NCBI RefSeq assembly: GCF_002159945.1
Contig: NZ_NFJQ01000006.1
Coordinates: 62,001-126,000 of the forward strand
Direction: 5' to 3'
Source: Cloacibacillus sp. An23
GTDB lineage: Bacteria > Synergistota > Synergistia > Synergistales > Synergistaceae
Length of the DNA stretch: 64,000 bases
Below are positions 50,268 through 60,200 of the stretch, piece by piece. Made by a program: the position numbers and the translations under genes. A model generated the notes under the pieces. That model ran no database searches. It was given only the letters and a program-made list of their open reading frames with translations, and was not told where the DNA came from. Position 1 is the first letter of the stretch. Each line of letters starts with the position of its first letter.

Positions 50268-50302
50268 AAAACGCCCCGTCCGCAAAAGACAAGGGCGTTT
50301 TT
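50268..50302. terminator. Bidirectional terminator between SWIM and cupin genes
   Basis: AAAACGCCC (50268-50276) pairs with GGGCGTTTT (50293-50301), giving T runs in both directions between two convergent genes. Confidence 0.88.
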
Positions 50303-50323
50303 CATTTTGAGCGCTACGTCCGT

Positions 50324-50656
50324 TCAGTCCACGATAAACAGCTTCGCTCCGTTCGGAGAAAAAGACCTGTGGCGGTTGTGCGCGTCGTCCTCGGCCACAT
50401 AGCCCATGCCAGCCGTCAGTTCCTCACAGCTGCCGTCCTCCAGCTCCGAAATTATCGACCCTTCGATAACGTACAGCACATGCCCGCGCGGACACCAATG
50501 GTCGGCGAGATAGCCCGGCCCGTACTCCACAACTCGCGCGCGTACGTTGCCCTGCGAAAACGTGCGCCAGAACGCCGTCCCGGTCTCCCCCTTGTGCTCC
50601 TCAGCCTCGATGCCGTTCCAATCCACGGTTCTGTAAGGAACGCCTTCAATCTTCAT
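50324..50656 (-). CDS. Cupin-domain protein
   Basis: This 110-aa single-domain beta-barrel has the cupin motifs PGYLADHWCPRGHVLYVIEG and GMGYVAEDDAHNRHRS, with potential metal-binding histidines. Small cupins of this type bind sugars or act as isomerases or sensors; no specific role can be given. ATG at 50656 is preferred since GGAGAG lies upstream; the ATG at 50674 would include it. Confidence 0.87.
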   Translation of the reverse strand: MKIEGVPYRTVDWNGIEAEEHKGETGTAFWRTFSQGNVRARVVEYGPGYLADHWCPRGHVLYVIEGSIISELEDGSCEELTAGMGYVAEDDAHNRHRSFSPNGAKLFIVD

Positions 50657-50700
50657 TCTTATCTCTCCGTTCAATAAAAAATACAGCCGCTGATTCCGCG

Positions 50701-51654
50701 CTACGCCCAGCAGCGGTCGGGGCTTGTAAGAAATTTTACGAAATCCATTGCAAGCGGCGAAAACTCCCTGTCTTTCCGGTAATTCAGCAGCAGGTCGCGG
50801 CTCGCGAAACGGTCGTCTATCTTATAAAACACGACGCCGTCCGTCGGCGCGACGTGGCGCGCGACCCCGTCGCGCACGAATGCGACGCCGCCGCCGTTCA
50901 GCACCATGCGGAAAGACGAAAGCATCTGGTCGAACTCCGCGACAACGTTAGGCGTAAACCCAGCCTCGCCGCATATCTCAAGCGCGCGCCGCGTCATGTC
51001 ATGCCCCTTGCGCAGCAGGATAAAAGGTTCATCCCGGAAGAGCCGCATATCGACGGCCCGCATGGAACCGTCGATGTGCGCGCCGCGCCTCACATCCTCA
51101 AAGCCCATCCTGTAATTCCCGAGCTTCGCGTTTACCGAAAACTGCGACGGAACCGCGAGCAGTATATGCTCCTGATAAAGCGTGAAACTCGCGATATCGT
51201 CCGGCAGCTCCTTGCGCACGTCGATGACGAAATCGGCAGTGTCTTTCAGAAGATGCTCGCTCGTGTCCGTAGCGTTCAGCTCGAGTATATTTATCTGACA
51301 GCCGGGGCAGCGCTGACGGAATTCCTTTATAAATTCAGGCAATATGTAGACGCAGAAAAAAGAAGCGGCTCCGATATTTACGACCGTCATGCTCTGAGTC
51401 CTGAGATTTTTGAAATAGTCCTCCATCTCGTATTTTATGCGAAGTATCTTTTCGGCGCAGCCTACGTAATATTCTCCCGCGTGAGTCAGCGTTATCGGTG
51501 TAGTGCTTCGGTCGAAGATAGGCGCCCCTAAATTATTTTCGACCTTCTTAACCATTCCGGAGAGCGCGGGCTGGGAGACGTGCAGAGTCTTGGCAGCCTG
51601 CGAAAAGCTCTTTTCCTTGTATATTGCCAGAATATATTCCATTTCGCGAATCAT
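50701..51654 (-). CDS. LysR-family regulator of the ureide/hydantoin operon
   Basis: This 317-aa LysR protein has an N-terminal helix-turn-helix (FSQAAKTLHVSQPALSGMVKKVENNLGAPIFDRS) and a co-inducer domain. GGAGG lies 8 nt before the ATG. It is divergent from the racemase-symporter-amidohydrolase operon, 220 bp away, and probably controls it with a substrate-derived effector. Confidence 0.9.
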   Translation of the reverse strand: MIREMEYILAIYKEKSFSQAAKTLHVSQPALSGMVKKVENNLGAPIFDRSTTPITLTHAGEYYVGCAEKILRIKYEMEDYFKNLRTQSMTVVNIGAASFFCVYILPEFIKEFRQRCPGCQINILELNATDTSEHLLKDTADFVIDVRKELPDDIASFTLYQEHILLAVPSQFSVNAKLGNYRMGFEDVRRGAHIDGSMRAVDMRLFRDEPFILLRKGHDMTRRALEICGEAGFTPNVVAEFDQMLSSFRMVLNGGGVAFVRDGVARHVAPTDGVVFYKIDDRFASRDLLLNYRKDREFSPLAMDFVKFLTSPDRCWA

Positions 51655-51795
51655 GCCGCGTCCCTCCGTCGTTTGCCGGTCCGGCTTATTTTTTATCTGC
51701 TGGGCGCTCTCCTTTATCTTCTCGTATGTATTGTATCATGTGCTCATACGCCGCCCCCATAAGCAAAAACTGATAGCTGCATACAAAAATATATA

Positions 51796-51825
51796 TTGGA
51801 CGATGATTTTTGACAGAAATAAAAT
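51796..51825 (+). promoter_or_regulatory. Candidate promoter of the ureide/hydantoin operon
   Basis: TTGGAC (51796-51801), 18 bp, TAAAAT (51820-51825). The surrounding 220-bp divergent gap is AT-rich and holds GTATG...CATAC repeats near 51725-51750 that could bind the LysR regulator. Confidence 0.45.
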
Positions 51826-51874
51826 ATTTACGTCAACATTGAACAGACAACTTCTTTAGAAAAGAGGTGAAAAC

Positions 51875-52549
51875 ATGAAGATAGTAGTTATAAATCCGAA
51901 CAGCAGCGAGGAAATGACGAAAGACATCAGGGCGGCTGCTGAGAGCTACGCCGCGGGGCGTTTCGATGTCGTCACGCTGCCAACCCCCGGCGCTTCGAAG
52001 TTCATCGGAACGTTTGAAGACGTGGCGAAATCCGCCCATGGAATGAGTACGATAGTGCGCGAATACGAACGGGAGGCTGACGCTTTCGTCGTCGCCTGCG
52101 GGCGCGACCCGAACCTCGCGCTGATGCGCGAACTGACGGACAAGCCCGTCGTCGGCATAGCGCAGGCCGCGATATACATGGCCTCCATGCTCGGCAACTC
52201 GTTCACGATACTCCAGACGGACGGATACACCGTGCCGAACAAAATCAACGTCGTGCGCGGCTACCATATGGAGCCGTATCTCGCTTCCGTCAGGGACGCG
52301 AGCACGGAACCGGGCGGACGCTTCGAGCAGTATCTCGAAGCCGGGCGCAGGGCGATAGACGAAGACGGAGCGGAAGTAATAATACTCGGATGCGCGGGGC
52401 TGTGCGATATGGCTCGCGAACTTTCTGAGCAACTCGGAGTACCAGTACTCGACGGCGTAGTCTGCGGCCTGTCAGTGGCGGAAGGGATGGTCCGCCTCGG
52501 CTTCAAGACTAGCAAAGCGCGCTATTACAGCGCGGGACGCAAATGGTAA
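51875..52549 (+). CDS. Asp/Glu/hydantoin racemase family protein (allantoin or hydantoin racemase-like)
   Basis: This 224-aa protein opens MKIVVINPNSSEEMTKDI and carries the two catalytic cysteines in VVACGRDPN and ILGCAGLCDM, typical of hydantoin racemase HyuE and allantoin racemase HpxA. With a downstream cyclic amidohydrolase and M20 enzyme the likely role is racemising a 5-substituted hydantoin or allantoin so that one enantiomer-specific hydrolase can use both. AGAGGTG precedes the ATG. Confidence 0.87.
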   Translation: MKIVVINPNSSEEMTKDIRAAAESYAAGRFDVVTLPTPGASKFIGTFEDVAKSAHGMSTIVREYEREADAFVVACGRDPNLALMRELTDKPVVGIAQAAIYMASMLGNSFTILQTDGYTVPNKINVVRGYHMEPYLASVRDASTEPGGRFEQYLEAGRRAIDEDGAEVIILGCAGLCDMARELSEQLGVPVLDGVVCGLSVAEGMVRLGFKTSKARYYSAGRKW

Positions 52550-52556
52550 ATATAAA

Positions 52557-52635
52557 TCGAAGAATTAAGTTTTTGACTTTATGCCGCCGCTTTGTTGCGA
52601 AAACGCGCGGCATACATATCTTGGTTAATCTTCGA
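52557..52635 (+). other. Intercistronic stem-loop in the ureide/hydantoin operon
   Basis: TCGAAGAATTAA (52557-52568) can pair with TTAATCTTCGA (52625-52635, one bulged A), closing an apical TGCCGC/GCGGCA stem (52582-52612). It lies between the racemase and symporter genes and could differentially regulate them. Confidence 0.55.
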
Positions 52636-52693
52636 AGCAAAGGCCTTTAATTTTTTCGGACGATTCAATATAGACTGAAGGGTGTGGTCACTG

Positions 52694-52810
52694 ATGGCAT
52701 TGTTTGGTGGTTCCACTGAACTTACTATTATGTGGATTTTTTTTATAGCGTTAAGCTTCTTCCCGATGATTTATGTAAAGCATAAAGAAAAAAAGGAAGG
52801 TAAAAATTGA
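52694..52810 (+). CDS. Small membrane accessory subunit of the SSS symporter
   Basis: MALFGGSTELTIMWIFFIAL continues SFFPMIYVKHKEKKEGKN: 38 aa with one transmembrane helix and a basic cytosolic tail. Its stop overlaps the next ATG by one base, so translation is coupled. Short partners just upstream of sodium:solute symporters are known (for example YhdT with PanF), although this one is much smaller. Confidence 0.8.
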   Translation: MALFGGSTELTIMWIFFIALSFFPMIYVKHKEKKEGKN

Positions 52811-54234
52811 TGTCTAACAGTATGGTCTATTTGATTATTACCATCGGTTTTATGCTCGGCCTGGCCTGCATCGGTATAATGATTTCCAGGGGGATAAAAA
52901 CGTCGGAAGATTGGATGGTCGCCGGAAAGTCGCTCGGCATCATACCGCTTACCGGAACTTATTTCGCAACGCTTATAAGCGCCGCGGGAATGGTCAGCCA
53001 TCCAGGATATTACTATCTCAACGGATGGCCCGGCTGGTGGAACTGCGCCGGAACGATACTGACTTCGTTTATCGCCTGTATATGGATTGCCAGGCGTCTG
53101 CGCCGCACCGGATACAACACCTATTCGGAATATATAGCGGGTCGTTTCAGTGAGAAGCTTGCCATATGGGCTTCGTTCCTTGTCGTAATATGCTCCATCG
53201 TTATGCTGTGCGCTCAGGTCATGGGCGGCGTCGCTATACTTCAGACTTTCGTCGATTGGAACAAGGCTACTTGCTGTATAGTCCTTCTTCTTGTGTTTAT
53301 AGCGTTCACCGCTATCGGAGGAATGAAGGCCGTCGCGTGGACGGATACCATCTGTGCGTTCATCATTATCTGCGGTGTGTGGATTATGGCGGTGTTTTTC
53401 CTTGGCGAAGTCGGAGGATTTACCGCTATGAATGAAAAAATAGCGGCCATCAATCCTGATTTTATCAAACCGTTCAGCGTTAAGATACCGCCCATCACCG
53501 CTCTGTCATGGGTCGTTACGTGGGGCTTCTGCAACTTCGGCGCTCCCGTCTTCGTCGTAAGGTTTCTTACCGCGACCACGCCTGAGGTCGCTGAGCGTAC
53601 TCAGGGCATCAACGCCATATGCCTGTTCTTCTTCTATCTGCCGCTTATAATCATCGGCCTTTGCGGAATGATTATTCTGCCTGGCATAGAGGCTCAGGAC
53701 CGCGTGTTCCTTTCGCTCGTCACTCAGAAGTTGCATCCGATAGCTGGCGGGATAATGTTCGCCGCAGTAGTCGCCGCCATAATCTCAACGGCGGATTCGA
53801 TACTGCTGCTTGCCGCAGCGACGTTCAGCAACGACGTGTACGCGAAATTCAGGAAGGTCAGCGACCAGGAACAGCTTAAAGTTTCCAGAATCGCAACGGT
53901 AGTTATCGGCGTCGCCAGCGTCGCTCTGTCGTTCTTTATGGAAGACGCCATTCTTTTCATACAGGCGAAATCCGTGACGCTTATGGGGAGCGCTATGGCC
54001 ATGCTTACGATAGTCGGAGTTATGTGGAAGCGCGCTAACAAAGCCGGAGCCGTCGCGTGTATGGTATGCGGCCTCGCTGCCGCCTGTATTTGGTACGCGC
54101 TCGGCGAGCCTTACGGCGTGATGGCCGCGCTGCCTGGAATAATAGTTTCGCTTATCGCTCTGATAGTGGTAAGCTGTATAACTCCGCCGCCTTCCGATAA
54201 GGTCATAGCGAAGTTTTTTCCGGAAAGCAAGTAA
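52810..54234 (+). CDS. Sodium:solute symporter (SSS family)
   Basis: This 474-aa inner-membrane carrier has about 13 hydrophobic segments and the SSS layout: SEDWMVAGKSLGIIPLTGTYFATLIS near the N-terminus (residues about 30-57), RRTGYNTYSEYIAGRF, and AAIISTADSILLLAAATFSNDVY with the conserved Ser/Thr sodium-site region. GGAAGG lies 9 nt before the ATG. Its place among hydantoin/allantoin enzymes implies that it imports their substrate. Confidence 0.92.
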   Translation: MSNSMVYLIITIGFMLGLACIGIMISRGIKTSEDWMVAGKSLGIIPLTGTYFATLISAAGMVSHPGYYYLNGWPGWWNCAGTILTSFIACIWIARRLRRTGYNTYSEYIAGRFSEKLAIWASFLVVICSIVMLCAQVMGGVAILQTFVDWNKATCCIVLLLVFIAFTAIGGMKAVAWTDTICAFIIICGVWIMAVFFLGEVGGFTAMNEKIAAINPDFIKPFSVKIPPITALSWVVTWGFCNFGAPVFVVRFLTATTPEVAERTQGINAICLFFFYLPLIIIGLCGMIILPGIEAQDRVFLSLVTQKLHPIAGGIMFAAVVAAIISTADSILLLAAATFSNDVYAKFRKVSDQEQLKVSRIATVVIGVASVALSFFMEDAILFIQAKSVTLMGSAMAMLTIVGVMWKRANKAGAVACMVCGLAAACIWYALGEPYGVMAALPGIIVSLIALIVVSCITPPPSDKVIAKFFPESK

Positions 54235-54287
54235 ATTGGCAAGTTTATGTTTTTAGGGTAAACGCATAATAAGGAGAGAAAATAAAA

Positions 54288-55676
54288 ATGTTAGACCTTG
54301 CAGTAATCAACGGGACGGTTTTCATAGAGGGCGGATTCCGTAAAGCGGACGTGGGCGTCAAGGACGGGAAGTTCGCGATGATTGCGGAGCCCGGCTGCCT
54401 GCCGGAGGCGGCGCGCGTAATAGACGCGGAGTGCAAATACGTCCTGCCGGGCGGCATCGACACCCACGTGCATTACCGCGACCCGGGGCACGCGGAGCGC
54501 GAGACTTTCAAAGTCGGGACGCGCGCGGCCGCCGCGGGAGGATGCACGACTTTCTTCGAGCATCCGATATCGACGCCGCCGCAGTACAACGCGAAGATAC
54601 TCCACAACCGCGTTGATCTCTGCAAGAAGGGAAGCTGCGTAGACTTCTGCTTCTTCGGGGCGGCGGGCGGAGAGTTCCCCGAAGAGATAGAGCCGCTTTC
54701 GCACGAGGGCATCGTCGCGTATAAAACGTTCCTCCACGAAGCGCCGGAAGGACGCGCCGACGAGTTCAAGGGGCTGACGAGCGCGAATAACTTCCAGCTT
54801 ATGCGCGCGCTCGAGGAGACGAAGAAGACCGGGCTGACGCTCGCCGCGCACGCCGAGGACAACGAGCTCGTGACCGGCAATATCAAGCGCCTGCGCGCCG
54901 AGGGCCGCGTAGACAATCTCGCGCACTGCGAGTCGCGCCCGCCCATCGTCGAAATCGAGGCGATTGCGAAGATTCTGCGCTTCAGCGAAGAGGCCGGCTG
55001 CCCTGTGGAGCTCGTCCACGTTTCCACCTGCGGCGCGATGGAGCTCGCGAAGAAGGAAAAGCAGAAAGGGCGCAGGATACTCGTCGAGACCTGCCCGCAT
55101 TATCTGCTGCTCGACGAAAGCTACGTCGAGAAGTACGGCGCTTACGCGAAGTGCAACCCCGCGCTGCGCAAGAAGGAAGAGGTCGAGGGGCTCTGGAATT
55201 ACATCGCTGACGGAACGGTCGATTTTATAGGAAGCGACCACAGCCCGTATCTGGTCTCCGAAAAGGAGAAGGGAAAGGACGACATCTTCACCGCGCCCGC
55301 CGGCTTCCCAGGCATCGACCTCCGCATGCCGCTTATCCTGACGGAGGCGAAGAAAGGCCGCCTTTCGATGGAGCGCGCGGTCGAGCTGCTCTGCGTGAAC
55401 CCAGCGAAGCTCTTCAACATTTTCCCGCAGAAGGGCACCATATCCGCGGGAGCCGACGCCGACCTCGCGATTGTCGATATGAATAAGGAACACATCTTCC
55501 ACGCGAAGGACAGCTATTCGCAGGCGAGGGACATTATGAAAGTGTTCGAGGGCTGGCAGCTCGGATGCATGGTCGACTACACGGTGGTACGCGGACGCGT
55601 CGTGATGGAGAACGGCGTCGTCGACGAGAGCGCGGCCGGCTGGGGCGAGTTCGTCAAGCCGGCGCTTAAGAAGTAA
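54288..55676 (+). CDS. Cyclic amidohydrolase (allantoinase/hydantoinase/dihydroorotase family)
   Basis: This 462-aa metal-dependent ring-opening hydrolase has GGIDTHVHYRDPGHAERE (metal His60, His62), the carbamylated Lys in IVAYKTFLHEA, LAAHAEDNE, ELVHVSTCGAMEL and FIGSDHSPY (catalytic Asp). The HxHxRDPG form favours the allantoinase/dihydroorotase branch, but pyrimidine enzymes are not nearby. Together with racemase and M20 hydrolase, allantoin or a 5-substituted hydantoin is the likely substrate. AAGGAGAG precedes the ATG. Confidence 0.88.
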   Translation: MLDLAVINGTVFIEGGFRKADVGVKDGKFAMIAEPGCLPEAARVIDAECKYVLPGGIDTHVHYRDPGHAERETFKVGTRAAAAGGCTTFFEHPISTPPQYNAKILHNRVDLCKKGSCVDFCFFGAAGGEFPEEIEPLSHEGIVAYKTFLHEAPEGRADEFKGLTSANNFQLMRALEETKKTGLTLAAHAEDNELVTGNIKRLRAEGRVDNLAHCESRPPIVEIEAIAKILRFSEEAGCPVELVHVSTCGAMELAKKEKQKGRRILVETCPHYLLLDESYVEKYGAYAKCNPALRKKEEVEGLWNYIADGTVDFIGSDHSPYLVSEKEKGKDDIFTAPAGFPGIDLRMPLILTEAKKGRLSMERAVELLCVNPAKLFNIFPQKGTISAGADADLAIVDMNKEHIFHAKDSYSQARDIMKVFEGWQLGCMVDYTVVRGRVVMENGVVDESAAGWGEFVKPALKK

Positions 55677-55722
55677 AACGGACACGCCGCGCCAGCGCGG
55701 CGAAGTAAAACAATAATATCGG

Positions 55723-55796
55723 AAAAACTCCGCCGTCCCGCGAACTTCCGCTCCGTTTCCCACGGCGCGGGCGCTCTCTGGAACGGCGGAGTTTTT
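55723..55796. terminator. Long inverted repeat between the cyclic amidohydrolase and M20 genes
   Basis: A perfect 14-bp inverted repeat AAAAACTCCGCCGT (55723-55736 with 55783-55796) encloses a GC-rich loop with an additional CCCGCG/CGCGGG pair. The right arm ends in five Ts. It could act as a partial terminator inside the operon. Confidence 0.7.
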
Positions 55797-55818
55797 GGGT
55801 ACGGGAGTGAGATTTTCA

Positions 55819-57006
55819 ATGAATTGCGTAAACGACATACTGCGGTCGATTGGAAAGGCGGGGCGCAACGAGGACGGCTCGTACACGCGCGCCTGCTACA
55901 GCGCGGAATACTTCGCGGCCGTTGACATAACGGAGAAGCTTATGCGCGAGTACGGCATGGAGACCTCGCGCGACGCGGCGGGCAACCTTCACGGCGTCCT
56001 GCCCGGGACGGAGCCGGGGCTCAAAAGCATAATCATAGGCTCGCACCTCGACACAGTGCCGGAGGGCGGGCTTTTCGACGGCGCCTACGGAGTCGCTGGG
56101 GGGCTCGAGGTCGTGCGCCGCTTGAAGGAAGAAGGCAGGAGGCCGCGCCACACGATAGAGCTGTACGGTTTCAACGCGGAGGAGTCGAGCCCGCTCGGCG
56201 GCACCTTCGGCAGCCGCGCGGTGACTGGGCTCGTGTCGCCGGAGCAGCCCGGGCTCGCGGAGGCGCTTAAAAGCTACGGGCACACGGTAGAAGAGATAAT
56301 GGGATGCCGCCGCGACTTCTCGGACGCGAAATGCTATCTCGAACTTCACATCGAGCAGGGCGACTACCTCTTCAGCGAAGGGCAGAAAATAGGCGTCGTC
56401 AGCGGCATCGTCGGCGTCATCCGCTACAAAGTGACCGCGCTCGGCCACAGCAACCACGCGGGGACGACAATGATGAAGAACCGCCGCGACGCGATGGTCG
56501 CGATGGCGCGGCTGATAACGGAAGCCGACAGACGCTGCCGCGCGATAGACGACAGGCTCGTGCTCACGGTCGGCACGATAAAATGCTGGCCGGGCTCGGA
56601 GAACGTCATCCCCGGCAAAGTCGAATGCTCGTTCGAGATGCGCCACATGGACAAGGCGAAGACCGACGAGCTTATCAGAGAGATACGAGAAATCGCGGAA
56701 AACATCGCCACGGTTGAATTTGAAATCGTGAATATGATCGACAAGGGCGCCGTTTCATGCGACGCGCATCTGATGGACGTCATATGCGAAGCAGCCGAAG
56801 AAGCCGGCGAATCGCACGTGGTCATGCCGAGCGGCGCCGGCCACGACGCTAACCCTATGGCGCACCGTGTGCCTATCGGCATGATTTTCGTGCCGAGTAA
56901 AGACGGCATGAGCCACTGCCCCGAAGAGTGGACGGATTCGGAGGAAACAGCGGCGGGAGCGGAGGTGCTCTACCGCACGGTGCTCGCGCTCGACGCGGAG
57001 GATTAG
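55819..57006 (+). CDS. M20-family amidohydrolase (N-carbamoyl-L-amino acid hydrolase/allantoate amidohydrolase)
   Basis: This 395-aa binuclear metallo-hydrolase has GSHLDTVPEGGLFDGAYGVAGGL (first metal ligands), FNAEESSPLGG, ELHIEQGDYL, GHSNHAGTTMMKNRRDA (dimerisation lid) and PSGAGHDA near the end. These match HyuC and AllC proteins, which hydrolyse the ring-opened product of the preceding enzyme. The start is ATG 55819 with GGGAG upstream. Confidence 0.9.
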   Translation: MNCVNDILRSIGKAGRNEDGSYTRACYSAEYFAAVDITEKLMREYGMETSRDAAGNLHGVLPGTEPGLKSIIIGSHLDTVPEGGLFDGAYGVAGGLEVVRRLKEEGRRPRHTIELYGFNAEESSPLGGTFGSRAVTGLVSPEQPGLAEALKSYGHTVEEIMGCRRDFSDAKCYLELHIEQGDYLFSEGQKIGVVSGIVGVIRYKVTALGHSNHAGTTMMKNRRDAMVAMARLITEADRRCRAIDDRLVLTVGTIKCWPGSENVIPGKVECSFEMRHMDKAKTDELIREIREIAENIATVEFEIVNMIDKGAVSCDAHLMDVICEAAEEAGESHVVMPSGAGHDANPMAHRVPIGMIFVPSKDGMSHCPEEWTDSEETAAGAEVLYRTVLALDAED

Positions 57007-57046
57007 CGGCGCGCCGACTAATCTCTGAAGTTTTCCATATTTTCCG

Positions 57047-57084
57047 GCGCGGACGGAGAGCCCCGGCTTTTCCGTCCGCGCTTT
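57047..57084 (+). terminator. Terminator after the M20 gene
   Basis: An 11-bp perfect stem GCGCGGACGGA/TCCGTCCGCGC (57047-57057 and 57071-57081) is followed by a T-rich stretch. The rest of the 57007-57285 gap has no gene. Confidence 0.8.
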
Positions 57085-57285
57085 GCTTTGCGGGCGGTTT
57101 TGACGCTCCGTCGGAGGCTTGACGGAATTTTGCGCGCGCCCGCAGCTTTGCGGCGCAGGCTGAGTGCGGAAAATCTGCCCTTGACGTGATACAATTATTT
57201 TGTCTCGCCATGTTCTTGTGGGGCTAAAAAGTACCGCGCGGACGGACGGAAGCCGCCGGGCGCGCGGCGTGATAAGGTGATTGTT

Positions 57286-60200
57286 TTGCAGAGCGGCGTG
57301 GAAGAAAACATAAACGCGGAAGCCGTCGAGAATAAAGATAATAAAAGAGAAAAGAAGCCCCGCCCGAGGGGACGCTGGTGGCAGGTGTTCATCGTGCTGC
57401 TGCTCTTCGTGCTGGCGGGCGGCGGCGGGATAGCCTATTATAAGATGGACGCGCTGAGCGGCTTTGTGCGCGCTCAGATTTCTATGTATGCGAAGCAGTA
57501 TCTCGACGCTGATCTGACTATCGGCGCGCTGCGCTGGCATCCGGTCTTCGGCCTTTCGGTGCGCGACGTAGAGGTCTCGCGAGGCGGCGAAAGGCTGCTT
57601 TTCGTCAGGCGCATCTCGGCCACCGTGTCTGTGCCTAGCCTCGCCGGAGGTTCGCCGCGTCTCGCGCGGCTCGCGGTGGACGGCGCTGATACCTCGATGG
57701 ACGATATAATGGCGCTCATCCCGAAGTCGGAAAAGAAGGACGACGCTCCGCTTAATATCCCGATAGAGCTTATTTTTATCAAAAACAGCAAAATAGACAC
57801 GCCGTACGGCGTGGTGGAGTTCGCACGCGGTGCTCTGCGCATCGCGGATTCGTCGCATTTCGACGCTGAGGCCGAGCTTTCGGTCAACGGCGTGCCGGTC
57901 ACGCTCGACGGCGAGGTCGAACACGCCTCCGACGGCTCGTGGCGCTCCGGCGGCCTCGCGGTGGGGCTCGCGGGAGGCAGGGCCGAGGTGTCGGGGGCGT
58001 TTCTCCCGTCGGCGGACGTGAAGTTCTCGCTTTCGGACATTGATCTGTCCTCCGTCGCGAAGCTCGCGCCGCAGGTCGCGTCCTACGGCGTCAGCGGGCT
58101 TTTGTCTGGAAACGGCTCCGCGTCCTTCGGCGGCGGACGGATCGTCTCCGAGGGGACGGGCACGCTGAACAGGGCGGTCGTCCGCGGCCTTCCCCTCGAC
58201 GGCGTGGAGCTCAGGTGGAGCATGTCGCCCGAGCTGATAAAGGCGGAGCTGAATCAGGGCAAGGTCTTTGACTCTGAGCTTGCCGGCAGCGTCGAGCTCG
58301 ACCTGACGCAGCCCGGAAAGTATCTGAAACTTTCCGCCTCTGCCAAAAATCTGAAATTCGACGACTGGAAGAGCAGCCTCGCCGGCGGAGCGACGGAGGC
58401 CGCGGCTTCCGTCAGCGGCGGCGTTTCGTCGCTCTCGGCCGACCTCGAGGGGCCGCTCAACGCGCTCAGGGGGAGCATAGAGCTCGGCCCGTCCGAGGTG
58501 GCCTATAAGCAGATAAAACTCAAAGAGCTGCGCGGCTCCGCGGTGTTCGACGGGCGTCCAGCCGGCGTGCTCGACATGACGGCCTCATGCGAGGGGCGCG
58601 TGATGTCCCTCAAGGGGACGCTGAGCCTCGGCGAGAAAATACCGACGGACCTTGTCTTTGCGAGCGAGGGCATAGTGCTGGACAAGGTGCTTAAAAGCTT
58701 CCCGCAGACGGCTAAATTCAAGACAGAAGGCAGCGTCGCCGTCTCCGGTACGTGCAAGGGGCTGTTCGGCAAATGGGTCGTCGGACTGCGCGCATCGACC
58801 CCTTCAGTGAGCCTGGATAAATTCGGCGCGGTCTCCGACATCAGCCTTATTTCCTCCTACGCCGTGGAGAGCGGAGTGTTCACCGTCGAGAGGGCCTCGG
58901 CCCGGTGGAACGGCGTAACCGCCACGGCGTCCGGGACATTCTCGCAGAAGGCGGCGGACGGCGGCGCGCTCGACTTCAAGGGTACGTTCAAGAACGCCGA
59001 CGTGTCGCGCTTCTATTCTTACGCCGCGATACTGAAGGAGCTCAACGTCGCCGGCGTCGCGCACGGCGAGTGGAGCGTCAAGGGCTCGCCCGCCTCTCCG
59101 GCCGTCTCGGCGAAGGTCGCGACTGGTAAGGCGCGCTTCCGCACTCTAGATATAGCGAAGCTCGAGGCAGGGATAGCTTATTCGGGCGATTCCCTCAAGC
59201 TTTCGCCCGTCACGGCATACGCCGGCGGCGGCTCCGGCACCGTGGCGTGCGACGTGACGCTTCCGCACAAGGACACGAAGGGGGCCGCAGTCCCGGCCTC
59301 GTGGAGCATGAGCGGCAAATTCTCCAAGGTGGATTTTTCGATAATAAACGGCCTGCTCGGCGCGAATGAGGACATTTCCGGCGAGGTGTCGGGCAAGGTG
59401 ACGGCCGAAGACACGGGCGGCGGCCTCAACTGGAGCTTCGACTTTTCGGGCAAGAAGCTGTCGTGGCGCGAGTTCCGCGTGGACGAGCTCAGCGGCGTGC
59501 TGACGGGCAGCCCGAAGGAGATTCTTATAAAAAGCACCTCGGGCGTGTTCCTCAAGGGAGAGACCTCGGGCACGGGGCGCATAGCGATGCCGGAGCCCGG
59601 GCAGTCTTTCTCCGACTGCGCGCTCGAGATACGCGCGGGCGTAAAGAGGCTCAACATCTACGAGCTCGTGCGCCGCCATCTGCCGTCTGTGCGCTCCGTG
59701 CAGGGGCTTGTGGACGGCGACGTCGTCGTCTCGGGCACCGTAGGCGACCCGAAGTTCGCGGTCACGGCGCGCGTCGCGCCGTTCAGATACCGCGGCTTCA
59801 TGCTTCCGATAATCGACGTGAAGTGCGGCGGCTCGATGAAAGAGGTCGAGATAACCGAAGCGAAGGCCGTGCTGCGCGACGGCGACTTCGGCGCGCACGG
59901 GCGCTTCTGGCTCGAGAACGGCGAATGGTACGGCGATTTCGGCATCAAGGGCGACGATATAGACGTGAGGCAGTTCGGAGCGTACTTCCCGGACAGCTTC
60001 CGCTCGCGCCTCGGCGGGACGGCCAACTTCTCGATGGAGGGCTCCGGCAGGCTCGCGGAGATCTCCGGCACGGGCTCCATAACCTCGCCCTATCTCAAGC
60101 TGCTCGGCGTGGAATTCAAGAACGTCAGAGCGCCGTTCTTCGTCTCGAAGCATTACCTGATAGTCGAGGACCTGAAGGCCGAGACCAACGGAGGCACTCT

